NCBI RefSeq assembly: GCF_042242105.1
Contig: NC_092016.1
Location: forward strand, 9,190,501-9,254,500
Origin: Pempheris klunzingeri
Lineage: Eukaryota; Chordata; Actinopteri; Acropomatiformes; Pempheridae
Direction of reading: 5' to 3'
DNA: 64,000 nt
Each line of letters opens with the position of its first letter. Position 1 is the stretch's first letter. Shown piece after piece: positions 1 to 11,942 of this stretch. The position numbers and the translations under genes are program-made. Under the pieces are notes generated by a model, which was not told where the DNA came from, did not search any database, and was given only the letters and a program-made list of their open reading frames with translations.

Positions 1-3000
1 CATGCATCTGTAACTGATTTGTCTCATCGGGGCCAGCTCTCCCTTTTGTGGCCTGTTGGTGGGATCAAAGCTGGTGCAGCACCTCTTCCTCTCTACCTCT
101 CCATGCTCGCTCTGTTCTACTGAAAATAGAGACTCGTCATTGTCTTACTGACGGCCGAGTGCTGCCCTGAACACTCACCAGACACTGCTCATGAATATTC
201 ATATGGATGCTTGCAGCAAATCAACTGTAACAAGAAGAAAAGAGCTGAGACAAAGAAACAATTCTGGCTTTCTGCTGGCTTCGTCTAACTGCCTGGCACA
301 AATGTGAAATGTAGACTTGCAAATAATAGTTCTGTGTGCCTTCTGTCAAATGTCTACATCATTTTCATTTAAGTATTTTACAGCAAGCTATCAAATGTAA
401 CCTTTAACTAGAGGTGCAGATACATAAGGATTGTTGGGAAATGTATTTACATTCTCTTTTTTGCCAGATTAGAGGATACTAGTCTCCTGTCTGTTGCTCG
501 CTTTCCACCAACGTGACCCTTCTGAGAACCCCACCACTGTATACCACCACTCTATATATGTCTGTGTTCGTCTCCTTCTCCACTAACGCTAGCACGAATT
601 TCAAGGATAACATCAGCAGTAGCAGATTACATCGTCTCATTGTTGCTCCTGGCTTTGTGAGCCATCTGCATTCAAACACAACTGCGTGAACACATTTCTG
701 CTGCTCGTCACGATTGTTATCAATGGCTATTTCTTTCTAGTCTGTATGAATTAAACCATCACATGGTATGCGTTTTTAATGTCGGTACACAACCAGGCGA
801 GCTGTTTCCTGCTATTTCCAATTTCTTCCAATTTCTTCACATCCTAGCTTTAGCTGCACAGGAACACAGAGACATGAGAGTGGCATTAACCCTCTTATCT
901 AACTCTTGGCAAAAAAGTAAAGAGCTAATGGAGCCTATTTCCCAAAATGTTGAACTGTTCAAGGCAAATGATTGCTGGCATTAAAGCAACTGTTAGGCCA
1001 TGCTGCTCTCTTAATAGTTCAAATGTAAACACTCAGTAGCAAGAAATAAAACCTGATAACTACAATATGAGCTACAGCATATAGACAGCCTGCAGCTGCA
1101 CAGCCAATGAGAATGCACTTTTTTTTTTACATTCGTACATCAGCTGCAGCTTGTTAAGAAACATATTTACTAAACCGGACACTTGGTCTGGGTATATATG
1201 ATCTGATAGGGATTAAGCTGGGTGTTGCTGGCTCCAGCTGCAAAGTAGAAAAAAGGCTCCTCATCGTTTCAGCAGATATGAGAGAGACTATTAAAATGAT
1301 GCAGGTTTCTGGCTTATTTAGTGAAAAACCCATTGGATATATAATGTGTTAATACAGTGATGAGGGGAAAGAATACATAAATTTCATTCTTAGGTATTGA
1401 CTAATATTGGTGGCATGGATTTATGAACTTATAATAAAGTGATTGAGGGTAACTAGGTGACCTATTTAGTGTGATTAATGGATACATTTCTGGAGAAAAC
1501 AGTATCTAGTGCTGGTAAGTCCACATTAGATTACATTTGAGTCTTTGCGTCTTGAGTGTTTTTGAAGCCAACTAGGATTTAGTCAGAGAATTCCTCCAGT
1601 GGTCCACTGAAGGCTATAGTCTAATAAGACATTACTGCTCGGTTTGCGAGACAAAAGTTAAAAGCCTTCCACTAAAAGCCCCATAATTACATCAATTACA
1701 TGGTCCTCTTTTGTGTCTTTATTCATGCCAGCATTGTGTACACACCATGTGCTATTTGTATATTGTCTGGTTTTGTAATTACTGGTTCGATGATGGCGTC
1801 TTTACAGAGTGATTGTTCATGTTTTAATCAGACATCAGAGGAGTCAGAGGAAAGCATTATGTTCTATTCAAGAGTGTTTATAATGCATGATTTACATTTG
1901 GTCTGGCTCGTTACAGTAGACCTCACATCTTAAATCGGGAAATGTTCAGGAAAGACATGCAGGCAGCAGCATATTCTGCCATCAGTTTACTGCTAACCAA
2001 GCAGCCATTTTACTTGCTTGTTTTATCTAATACTGTACATCCTTTCACCTTTGAAGTTATACTGGATCGTTGTGATGTTGGTATATGGAGAATTAAAAGA
2101 GATCCGTTTGTTGCTGTCATTGTAATTTGCTTTGAACAACAACATCAGCTAAACATACAAAATATACATGTATGTCCTCAGATAGGACATGAAAAAATAT
2201 AGCTTCAAATCAGACAAGGTTCTTGTTAAAAGATAATTAAAGTGCTTCAACACACTTATAGAATAAACAGGTGCCAGAGAGGCGTTTGCAATCAATCAAG
2301 AAGCCGCAGCTCTTAACTCCACATGACCAAACATGGTCACATATGAAAAAGTCCCTGACCAGGACACAAATTCCACAGTTTACAAGCCACAACATACTGT
2401 AATGGTGACCTTTTCTGCTGCTCATTAAAATGTTTGTGTACAGTTCAGTTGAAAAGGAGTGTGTGTTGTTTTGTAGCTGATAACCATCGACTGGTAAAGT
2501 GGAGATTTCCAAGAATCTTTTTATCTCCGTGCAGAGTAAACAAGCTCAACAGGACAGAGGCTCTTCAGCGCTCCACTCAGGTTGCTCTGCAGCTCAGCTT
2601 TGTTTAAATAAGCAAGAGGACACAATTAATCTATCATCAGCTGACAGCTGTACCTAAAATGTGGAAATTGTTGCTTGCTTTGTGCATTTTGTCCATGGCA
2701 ACATAACTTAGAGTCTGAGTGATCATTGAAACCACAGCAAAATAAAATATGAGTTATAGTTTCCTACTAACTGAGTAGTCAATGGAAATAGATTCTGCTA
2801 TGTGCACTCACTGTTCTGCATCCCATCAGCTGAGATGGTGTACTCGGCCTCCTTTTAAGGAAGTACACAGGCAGTGTTGGTTGTAGTGTCCCAGCTTGGC
2901 AAGGTGGAGGGCCATGGACAGTGAGCATGGTTTACTCTAGGAAATACCTGCTGCTATACAAAGTGGCAATCCAAGAATAACTTATTTCCATTGTGATTAC

Positions 3001-5100
3001 TAATAATCAGCTTTCCATAATGCTGCTTGGAGACCGAAAGTACGACTGGAAGGCTGATTGTTATCATTATTGTCAATAAAAGGAAACAGACGCCCGCTTT
3101 TAGAAGCAGTTTTTATGATATTAGAAGTCTTAAATAGCAGAATAGGAACAACTGGACATTAAAACAAGTAAATCCTACTTCTACATCACCGTAGTATTGA
3201 TGTGAGGAATCTTATTTCTCCTTACGTCTAAGTAGACTTGATGGCACACTGGTTGCTGATGAGTGACTCCATTAATGTCAGAGCCATTAACACTCACCTC
3301 TAGCCCTCCTCTAATTTGCTCATGTGGAAAACCATTTCCTCTCTCACGTAGAGTGTCCCACCTGCACAACTGGAATGCAGACAGCCTCCCTCTTGGTCAA
3401 ATCACACTTTAAAGCCACAAAGACGCATTTGTGCTCAGACCACAACATTAGCAGCTGAATCTCCCTTTTGGCAAATTTGATTTACAAGCTCTTTTTAACG
3501 ACAAATGTTTAAAAAGTCCTTTGTGCTCTTATCCCAGCCTCTGTTGTCACAGGCACCACTGATTGTGGTCTGCATCAGGCTAATTTGATGCCGCTTTTAT
3601 AAGGAACACAAGTTATCGTCATTAAATACAAGTCTGTTATCTCCTCTGTGCTCTATTGATGTTGTAAGACTGTGTGTTCTCATGCATGTATGTATACTGA
3701 GTGTTGATGTACAGCATGAAGTCAAATCTCTTATAAATAACCTTTACACTGCATGCAAAGTGTGCACAAACATTTTACTGTAGACACACAGCTGTTTTCA
3801 TTTTCATGACGATTTCGGTAATCAAGACGAGGAGAGGATGCTCTTGAAACCCAAACACATTCCCAGTCCCCAAAAAGATGAGTCTCTGGTCATAAACTCA
3901 CACTCTCCAACCCCATGTGGTTGTAGGCTTTATCTTCAATACCATCTAAGGAATAGGAGTCTGACTTGGCATGTCAACCACAGCAAACAGTTTTTCCACA
4001 GCCAGACATCTGCTCAATGTATGAGTGGCAGAAACTAAATTCAAATTATAGTCTTCACTGCTGTGTTGGACAGAGCAGATGCAAGTGCTAAACCTCAAGG
4101 AGAGTGGAAAAAAAAGAGGAATTTATGTGTTTGTAGCCACAGATTTATGGAGGCATACACCAACAAAATGCACATATACAATTACTTCATGAAAGGGGGA
4201 TGAGAGATTTGTCACTTTTTTGTCATCCCCTGTTTGAACAATGTAGGTCCTGCCCTCCTAATACTATTTTGTAGATGCAACTGCAGAAATATTCTTGATG
4301 AATATACTTGACATGATATGAGCTTTACACTTTCAGCTTTCCAAGAATCTCTTGAGGAGTTGACTGGATGAGCCTCCGCTGAAGAGAATTGAGATTTATT
4401 GACTTAATTGCATAAAGTCAAGTTCAGTAGCATTTTATGCATTACAGAATCTTTGGATAAACAAATCTGACCCAAAGTGCACCGTTTTTGGTAAAATATA
4501 CAACATGTACAGTACAAATGATTGCTTAGTTCTCAGTATTTATAGCTTTTGTTTAGAGAATAAACAATAAATCAAGTCATGCTGTCCAGCTTTTACTCTG
4601 CCTGAGGATGTCAGTCCTCCCTAAGCCAGTGCACAAAATTGTACTATAAGGGGAAACATCAATTCAACATCATCTCCAGTCTAGTTTTGCTTGTTCTCTG
4701 CTTAAGTTTCCTGATTCAATGAGACTCATGAGAGATACATGAATTATTCATTTGCAACTTTGGAATAGCACCTTTGAAACAGGTGCAGTCACAGTAAACC
4801 TGATGTAAAATATTTATCCTAGAGATCCATATCCATATAAATTCATTTTTGTCAACAGGTGAGTCAAAGGTTTTTCCATTTAGAGCATCTGCTCCTAATC
4901 TAGTCACAAATTAAGTTTAAATCTTGTTAATGAGCCACGCATCTACCTGTCATGACATCACATGATGTTTGGAGACCAGCACAACTTTAGCAGTCATTAG
5001 TACCGGTGATTATCTGCTCAGCTCTGATTTAAAAATATCTAAACCTCTAAACACACACAGAAAAATAACACCCACCTCATTTGCATTAAGTTTTAAGATA
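1..5100. other. Gene-free region, no supported coding exon
   Basis: No open reading frame here resembles a known protein or is framed by convincing splice sites; the longest frames are under 95 codons and lack family features. The composition is ordinary, AT-rich vertebrate intergenic or intronic sequence. A group of CAGCTG E-boxes with a CCAAT word lies at 1092-1240. Because bpgm is transcribed towards this side, and CALD1 follows BPGM in humans, the region may be the spacer or a first intron of a cald1-like gene. That is inference from synteny only. Confidence 0.5.
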
Positions 5101-5129
5101 GCATCACACATGATCATCATCAGACTTAC

Positions 5130-5200
5130 CAGGCCGACAGACCAAAGGGACTGTTCTTGCTGGAAATCAGCAGAGGGAGAGGAACCAGTGGTTTATAAGC
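5130..5200 (-). promoter_or_regulatory. Candidate TATA promoter and short untranslated first exon
   Basis: On the minus strand a TATAAA box at 5192-5197 is followed by a good splice donor (CTG|GTAAGT) at 5130/5129. A start site about 25-30 bases below the TATA box would give a noncoding first exon of roughly 35 bases. Immediately upstream lies GC-rich, E-box-like sequence and then a GT microsatellite. No ATG-led coding sequence precedes the donor. The next exon would lie left of this window. By synteny the gene could be cald1, downstream of bpgm in humans, but nothing in the window proves it. Confidence 0.35.
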
Positions 5201-5263
5201 AGAGCATGCAGCGTACAGCCCCGCCTGCTCAAGCTGCAGCTCAGTGATGTTCACACAGGGCTG

Positions 5264-5272
5264 TGTGTGTGT

Positions 5273-5303
<31 letters not shown>

Positions 5304-5304
5304 G
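5264..5304. repeat. GT dinucleotide microsatellite
   Basis: A run of alternating GT with one A interruption lies just upstream of the candidate minus-strand promoter. Confidence 0.9.
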
Positions 5305-5816
5305 GTGCATGCACAGTTTAACTACAGGAATGTGTTTGTGTGTGAGAGTGTTGAATCCTAAGTTTTCTGAATGATTAATAAAATGTCCTAATATATTTCA
5401 TTTATATTTCAAAGCAATTTACAAACAAGTTTAAATTCTCTCACGGTCATTCTCTTGTTGTGAATGCAGATTTGGTAAGAAATGTAAAATGACAGGTGTG
5501 CTTCATATGCCTGACTGAGATACGACAAGTTTTGCCTTTTGGCTACATGTGAACACGGCGGACCATTTAGTATAACATCTACCAAGATAGATAGATAGTA
5601 TCATTGCTGCCACATAGATGGGAATAAGTATCATGTTGATCATCTTGTCCATTTAAGAACATTTCCATCCAATTAGAGGGTTTCTCCGTGGCTCTGCCCC
5701 TTGGTTTGGCCAAATTACAGAAATGGTTGAGAAATGAGGGGCCACTCCTCTGGATCCATTTGTGGTAGCCAAACAGAACAGTTGTTTATTATTTCCAGTG
5801 GGCTCAAGGCAACCAG

Positions 5817-6620
5817 AATCCAAATTGCAGGCATTTCTGTGCTTCCCAAACAACATTCTTGTTTGTTTCCTAATTTGTTTCTATTGCTCCACCACAAAAT
5901 TTATAGCTAATTTAATGCCAGTGTGACATCTGACACGCCTTCCAAATATGAAATGATGGACTATCTGATAAAATGAAGCTTAGAAATTAACAAAGAAATC
6001 CAAAATAATCTTTTAGGAGACATTGAATTCCCTTTTATTTAATCATGCAGACTCTTATATGATTCGGTGTGTCCAGCAGGGAAGACATTAAATCATCTTA
6101 CAAGAACACTATGAATTTATCAGTGTTTTCTACTCTTCGGTATCTATAAATGCATGTTCTTAACTTATCTCTTTCCCCATGTTGACCGAACAGACCAGTG
6201 CACAAAACAACAGTTGCAGAGAAAACACAACAAACAAACTAAGAGGCACAAATGATGCGCACCACTGTTTAGGAACAAGAGACACAATATGACATACAAT
6301 GAATTAGCCTGTGCCATACACGGTAGTAACATAAGGTGACAAGTAAGACAGTGCTTCCATGAGACATAATGTGCAGACTCACGAGTGGTTTGTAACATTT
6401 AATTTATGCTATTAACATGACATCAGGAACATCAAGTAATAATAATTTAGAATTTAAAATAAAAACCAAAATAGTGCTTGTACTTTAAAATCAAACTTTT
6501 TCATTCTTATCCAAAACAATGGCATTTACTAGTTCATTAAAATCACAGTTATTTTTTCCTAATAACGACGGGAATACATTTAAAAATCTTTGTAATATCG
6601 CCATAAAAGTGCAAAGCATA
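5817..6620. repeat. Tandem duplication, first unit (about 804 bp)
   Basis: This unit is repeated directly at 6621-7388. By eye the two copies differ by about seven substitutions over the first roughly 695 bases, so the duplication is recent. Towards the right end this unit has about 50 bases (near 6514-6564) where the second copy has a different, shorter G- and A-rich stretch. Both units then share the same closing roughly 45 bases. The minus-strand frame present in both copies encodes a low-complexity cysteine/leucine-rich peptide without family features and is not called. Confidence 0.9.
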
Positions 6621-7388
6621 AATCCAAATTGCAGGCATTTCTGTGCTTCCCAAACAACATTCTTGTTTGTTTCCCAATTTGTTTCTATTGCTCCACCACA
6701 AAATTTATAACTAATTTAATGCCAGTGTGACATCTGACACGCCTTCCAAATATGAAATGATGGATTATCTGATAAAATGAAGCTTAGAAATTAACAAAGA
6801 AATCCAAAATAATCTTTTAGGAGACATTGAATTCCCTTTTATTTAATCATGCAGACTCTTATATGATTCGGTGTGTCCAGCAGGGAAGACATTAAATCAT
6901 CTTACAAGAACACTATGAATTTATCAGTGTTTTCTACTCTTCGGTATCTATAAATGCATGTTCTTAACTTATCTCTTTCCTCATGTTGACCGAACAGACC
7001 AGTGCACAAAACAACAGTTGCAGAGAAAACACAACAAACAAACTAAGAGACACAAATGATGCGCACCACTGTTTAGGAACAAGAGACACAATAGGACATA
7101 CAATGAATTAGCCTGTGCCATACACGGTAGTAACATAAGGTGACAAGTAAGACAGTGCTTCCATGAGACATAATGTGCAGACTCACGAGTGGTTTGTAAC
7201 ATTTAACTTATGCTATTAACATGACATCAGGAACATCAAGTAATAATAATTTAGAATTTAAAATAAAAACCAAAATAGTGCTTGTACTTTAAAATCAAAC
7301 TTTTTCATTCTTATCCAAAACGGGACGGGACAAGACAGGAGTACATTTAAAAATCTTTGTAATATCGCCATAAAAGTGCAAAGCATAA
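6621..7388. repeat. Tandem duplication, second unit (about 768 bp)
   Basis: Direct copy of 5817-6620, beginning at the shared word AATCCAAATTGC and ending at GCAAAGCATAA. It is about 37 bases shorter because the segment around 7322-7340 differs (GGGACGGGACAAGACAGG instead of the longer AT-rich piece). The junction shows no inverted repeats or target duplication, so unequal exchange or replication slippage is more likely than transposition. Confidence 0.9.
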
Positions 7389-8290
7389 ACCAGTTATCAT
7401 AGCCATGGTTGTTAGCCACAGTGTTTTAAGCTCAGCCCATTTGGTGTCAGAGTTAATGTGCTGTATAAACCTCATAGGAGAACAACTCCTGCTGTCTTAC
7501 TCTCACTGACTAGGCCATTTAAAAGTATGAGTAAAACATAAATGTGGGACAGCAGGGGATTTCAGTGGTTTTGTATATTTTCAGCATTTCTGTGGCTCAT
7601 AATTACCCCGTTCTTGGAATGAACAGCTGGGCTATCAATTTATATGAGGTAAGATTTGTTAGTGGAGTGCTTCTATTCTCAAATAAAATCACCACAAGAC
7701 CAGTTTGACGCTCTGCTTTTAAAAGGTAACAGAATTTGAGCACTACGTTAATACTGAAGGCACATGTATAAAAGTGAAGGAACACTCCTTGTAACTTATC
7801 AATGTAACAGAAAATCATCTTTTAGGTAGCGAGAGAGAGTTTTCTCCTTTCTGGATATGACATATTTCAGGATTTTCCAGCTCCTCCACATTAATAAGTA
7901 GAGTCAATGAGTAAATAAATAAATCCACGTTAGAATCACCATCCAGGCATAAGTAGGGACGATTAGCTTTGCTTCCTCAGTGCTTAAACACAGTACAGTA
8001 CAACTCAACACAGTGCTGAAACATTTACAGTACATCTCTGAGCTTTCTCCTGCTCCTGTCGGACCAGGCTGACCTGAATCCAGATCAGACTATTATTACA
8101 CATACAGGGCCTTCACCATAGGACTTACACATATCCTTTAAATCTTATTAACAACAATCAGTTGTTGTTATCACCTGGTGTTAAATAAAGAGTTATTTGA
8201 GTCTTTTCAAGGGTTTTCAGTATACCAAATAAAAGCGGACACAGGAAACCAGAAACTGAGCTATGTTAAGTCTTACAGCCGGTTTAGTGC
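7389..8290. other. Spacer and likely 3' untranslated region of bpgm
   Basis: No coding sequence is supported. The right part directly follows the bpgm stop codon on the minus strand and should include its 3' untranslated region. I did not find a clear canonical polyadenylation hexamer close to the stop. Confidence 0.4.
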
Positions 8291-8292
8291 AT

Positions 8293-9533
8293 TCAAGTCG
8301 ATGGTTTGGCTTTTCCCTGGTCCTCCACCTTTTTAATTGCTGCCTGAATCTTCGTCTGGTCTCCCAAGAGCTGTCGAGGTTTCACAGGCTTAAGGTTTTC
8401 ATCCAGCTCAAGCAGCACAGGTATCCCTGTAGGTAAAGTCACGTTGGCAATATCCCCATTCGATATACCTGTTGAAATAAGAACAGTAATATTAGGGTCA
8501 CACCAGACACACTCTCCACAACCACGCTCTTATTTTGCATTAGTCCTATATGCATGGTTGTGTATTGGCAAAAGTGTGGTGATAACACAATCCCAGCCTG
8601 TATGTGGATGTTTCGTGTTGCGTAACATTATGTAAAAATCAAGATGTGTTAAGCTACTGAGTGCCCCGGGGCACCTGGAGCCTCCCCAGCTTATGAGTGC
8701 GATGAAATGTCAGTGTGGAGTTCACAGCCACAGCCAAATGTAACATAAACTCAGTGGCCTTTTTGCATAAGTTCAACCTTCCATTTCTGGAGCTGAATTC
8801 GTCCTTCCCAATTTGGTGACTAGAGGCAGCAGCCAGAATCTGTTGCTGAATTCAACTGAACGAATTTGCCGCACAAAGACAAAAGCTGAGAGAGCACAGT
8901 TTACAATAGCTTGGGTCAGTTCAGTAGCATACCTTCCAGGTGTTTCAGCAGAGCCCTGCAGCTGTTTCCATGAGCTGAAATGAGCACAGTCCTTCCTTTC
9001 TTTATCTCTGGCACCACAGTGCTGTCCCAGTATGGCAGCAGCCTGTCCAACACCTCCTTCAGGCTCTCTGCTCGGGGAAGGTTCTCCTTTGGCACGTCAC
9101 AAGTGGTGTATCTGCGATCATTGTAGATTTCAAGGAAGTAAGGATGGGATTCATCAATCGCAGGCGGAGTGATGTCATAGCTCCTTCGCCACAACTTCAC
9201 CTTTTCCTCTCCATGTTGCTGAGCCATCTCTGCTCGGTTCAAGCCAATCAGGGCACCGTAGTGGCGCTCGTTCAGTCTCCAGGACTTGACCACCGGTACC
9301 CACTCCTGACCCATAGCCTCCAGCACCAGCCACGCTGTCTGGATGGAGCGGGTGAGTATGGAGGTGAACACTAAGTCGAAGTTGTAGCCCTGCTCCTTCA
9401 GGAGCCTGCCACAGTCCTGGGCCTCCTTCACCCCATCCTCGCTCAGCCTCTGGTCAACCCAGCTGCAGAAGCGGTTCTCTTTGTTCCAGGCCCCCTCCCC
9501 ATGCCTCAGCAGAAACAGTTTGTACTTGGACAT
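8293..9533 (-). CDS. bpgm: Bisphosphoglycerate mutase
   Basis: Two coding exons on the minus strand, 9533-8933 and 8468-8293, join in phase to a 258-residue protein; human BPGM has 259. The enzyme makes and breaks 2,3-bisphosphoglycerate and has weaker mutase activity, in the cytosol. The start matches the family N-terminus MSKYKL. The phospho-histidine motif is RHGEGAWN (H11). Residue 14 is glycine, as in BPGM, where glycolytic phosphoglycerate mutases have serine, so bpgm rather than pgam fits. The second active-site histidine lies in ISAHGNS near residue 188, just before the splice (GGAAG|GTATGC). The C-terminal exon carries the family's [15 protein letters not shown]. An acceptor at 9557/9556 shows that an untranslated exon precedes the start. 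Call is secure. Confidence 0.97.
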
Positions 9534-10056
9534 CCGAAGAACCAGCAGCTCAAACCTGCACACATTCAGCAGAAATAAACAAAAGAGTTTGGCAGTGCTA
9601 ACAGAAGTGAAAGTCTTACACAGAGTCGAACAGAATACCACAAATATCAAGCTTACAATGTACAGCCTTAGTCACAGGTCTGTGTCTGAACTGAGTACAG
9701 GAGCAGGCTCTTGGAGGCATGGCCAGCAAAAGGTTAGAGGTTATCTTAAAAAAGTGACAGGCTAAAGGCAGACAGCTACGCCAGTCACTCTAATTAACTA
9801 GCCTTAACCATAGGCAGGCCACACAACAACGACAGATAACGTTAGCTAACCACTCTGTGCAAATATTTCATGGGATGCTTGGAGGTTTTTAGCAAACCTG
9901 AGAGGATGGAGGGAGGTGTTGCTATGTAAATGACCGCTGATATACAGCGTTTATAACACTATGGCCGCTCGGACCACCATACAAAAAAAACAGAACAAAA
10001 GACATGAAGCAAACTAACCTCAAAAAGATCAGAATATTGTTAAAATGTCGTCTTAC

Positions 10057-10260
10057 CCTGTGCGGGTTTTTAATCCGGCTTAAACGTTGCAAGCACAGTC
10101 GTGAGTGTTGATAGTTTTTGGCAAGCCATGTACAGCGGTGCCTGTTCCTGTGAACGCTGATGATGGACAGGTCGTTCATCCAATCGGAGGGGCGTATTTC
10201 ATTGAGGGGGCGGTGCCTGTGTCGAATGTTGTGCCCATATAAGGAGTGGTGGTAACGGCC
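10057..10260 (-). promoter_or_regulatory. bpgm untranslated first exon and promoter
   Basis: A donor (CAGG|GTAAGA) ends a candidate noncoding first exon at 10057. Upstream on the same strand lie an inverted CCAAT word near 10179 and a perfect CArG box (CCATATAAGG, 10235-10244), the SRF-binding consensus CC(A/T)6GG, which can also act as a TATA-like element. The exon start near 10205-10215 is estimated from this spacing. The region is GC-rich compared with its surroundings, as expected of a promoter. Confidence 0.55.
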
Positions 10261-10309
10261 GGGAGGAGGTGGAGGAGGGAAACCGTCGGCTGTAAACAAT
10301 GGCGGCAGA

Positions 10310-11940
10310 GCAGAGGTACAGAGGGCTAGCTTAACTGTGGATGCTTTGTTGATAGGATTGATGTGGTAGTTTACAGTTTTTAGAGGATTTATGTTGTTTA
10401 CAAGAGAAGAACATCAGTTTAAGACAACTTTGCTTACAGACAGAGTGAAGAGGCACTTTATATAAGACTGTATACCGGCCTAAACTAAAGCTGGTGTGTG
10501 AGGAAAACAGTGGGGAAAATGTAAATATGACTAAATCAAACCTATGTTACTGTTGTACTTACTTAAAGAACAAAAGTAGGTAGATAGAAAGTAGAACACT
10601 AGTGTAGGTAAATGCTGCCATATTGTTGATAATAATGCAAGGTACAGTAAAACCTGAGGCGATAGTTAACAGGTTTCATGTTAAGCTGAAGTTTAAACCT
10701 GGCTTCCACACATTTGATTTCTGCATTATTTCCTTAACAAACACTTGTTGTTGCCACTTTAAATGATGATTATCGATGTACATTAATTCCCTTGACACTT
10801 AGTCCAACTTTAAACTGACTCTAAACTATAACTATTAAACAACACAGAGGTGGGAAATATGGATGTAATCATAGTATATGCACTTTTTATACATGTATAT
10901 GTGGGTGTTGCTTTTGATTACTCCAGTAAAGTAAATACCTGACAAGTGAAAGGTCTTTGTCAGAGTTATGCTAAAATCATAAAAAATTGCTATTTTTAAA
11001 CCATATGTAAAAAAAAAAAAAAAAACATCCCTTGATAATCCAACACTCCAGAGATGTTAAAGGGAGAGCTACCATAGTACAAATAGTATGGCTAAATCTC
11101 ACATTTATAATGTGTATCAGCAAATATAGAATAAAAATACTAAAACAATAAGCTGTAAGGAGAGCAACATCATTCCTTCTTGAAACACAAAGGAGCATTT
11201 TTCTCTGAATATAATATACATTTTATTATTTGATATACAATCAATACAATACTTTTTTTTTTATCATAATGGCTAAATTGAATACCCTATTAATTTTCAA
11301 GGATGCTCACCTTATATGACTCCGTGAACAGTTCACCCCTACATTAGCTGCCCCTGGAATGTGTACTCATTCTCTTTATGTCTTTATGTCTCAAAAGAGA
11401 CATTTTTTGTCAAGAATATGTTGTTCTCCATGTTTTATTTTGTTATATATGGCCACGATTCAAAGGACTTTTGTTGGCAATATGGGTAAAGTATGAATTG
11501 GACAAATTCAGATCCATAATTGTAGACAAATACTCCCATCTGCATTTTCTCTGATTCTTTCTTGTTTATTGTTGTATATAGCAGAGGTCAAAAAGGAAGT
11601 CAGTAACATTACCACAGGTGATTTGGACAGCCAGTAGTGGTGCTGTGATCATGAATTCATATGGAGGCTAAAAACTACAAAAACAATACAGTGCTCTAAT
11701 ATGTTAAATACATATGTTTTTCATAATACATTATACATTACGTAAAATCAATATGTATTATAATGTTAAACATGTTCACTACTACCAGTTACACAATCAC
11801 GTGAAACATGACCTGCTCCACAACCTGCTTGTTAACCTGGTCCTCATGTTTACTGTCATAAAGTGAATCACAGTCACATGATTCAGCGGTTCCACCTGTT
11901 TTAGAGCAGCCAGCACCTTCACGAAGAAATTCACCACAGA
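10310..11940. other. Spacer between bpgm promoter and troponin I array
   Basis: AT-rich DNA with a poly-A run near 11010-11025 and no supported gene. A plus-strand ATGGCGGCAGAGCAG at 10299 followed by a GT was considered as a divergent first exon but has no partner exon that I could find. The rightmost part is the 3' untranslated region of the first troponin I gene. Confidence 0.45.
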
Positions 11941-11942
11941 AT

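Noticed and set aside
6165-7202. Matching minus-strand frames of about 75 codons in both units of the tandem duplication
   Set aside because: They exist twice only because the DNA is duplicated. The peptide is low-complexity Cys/Leu-rich, lacks a family motif and has no splice or promoter context.
9922-10299. 125-codon minus-strand frame across the bpgm first exon
   Set aside because: It runs through the promoter, the CArG box and past the donor into the intron, so it is not a transcript-compatible coding sequence.
10299-10316. Plus-strand ATGGCGGCAGAGCAG followed by GGTACAG as a divergent first coding exon
   Set aside because: The context is attractive next to the bpgm promoter, but I found no in-phase downstream exon on the plus strand before the troponin array.
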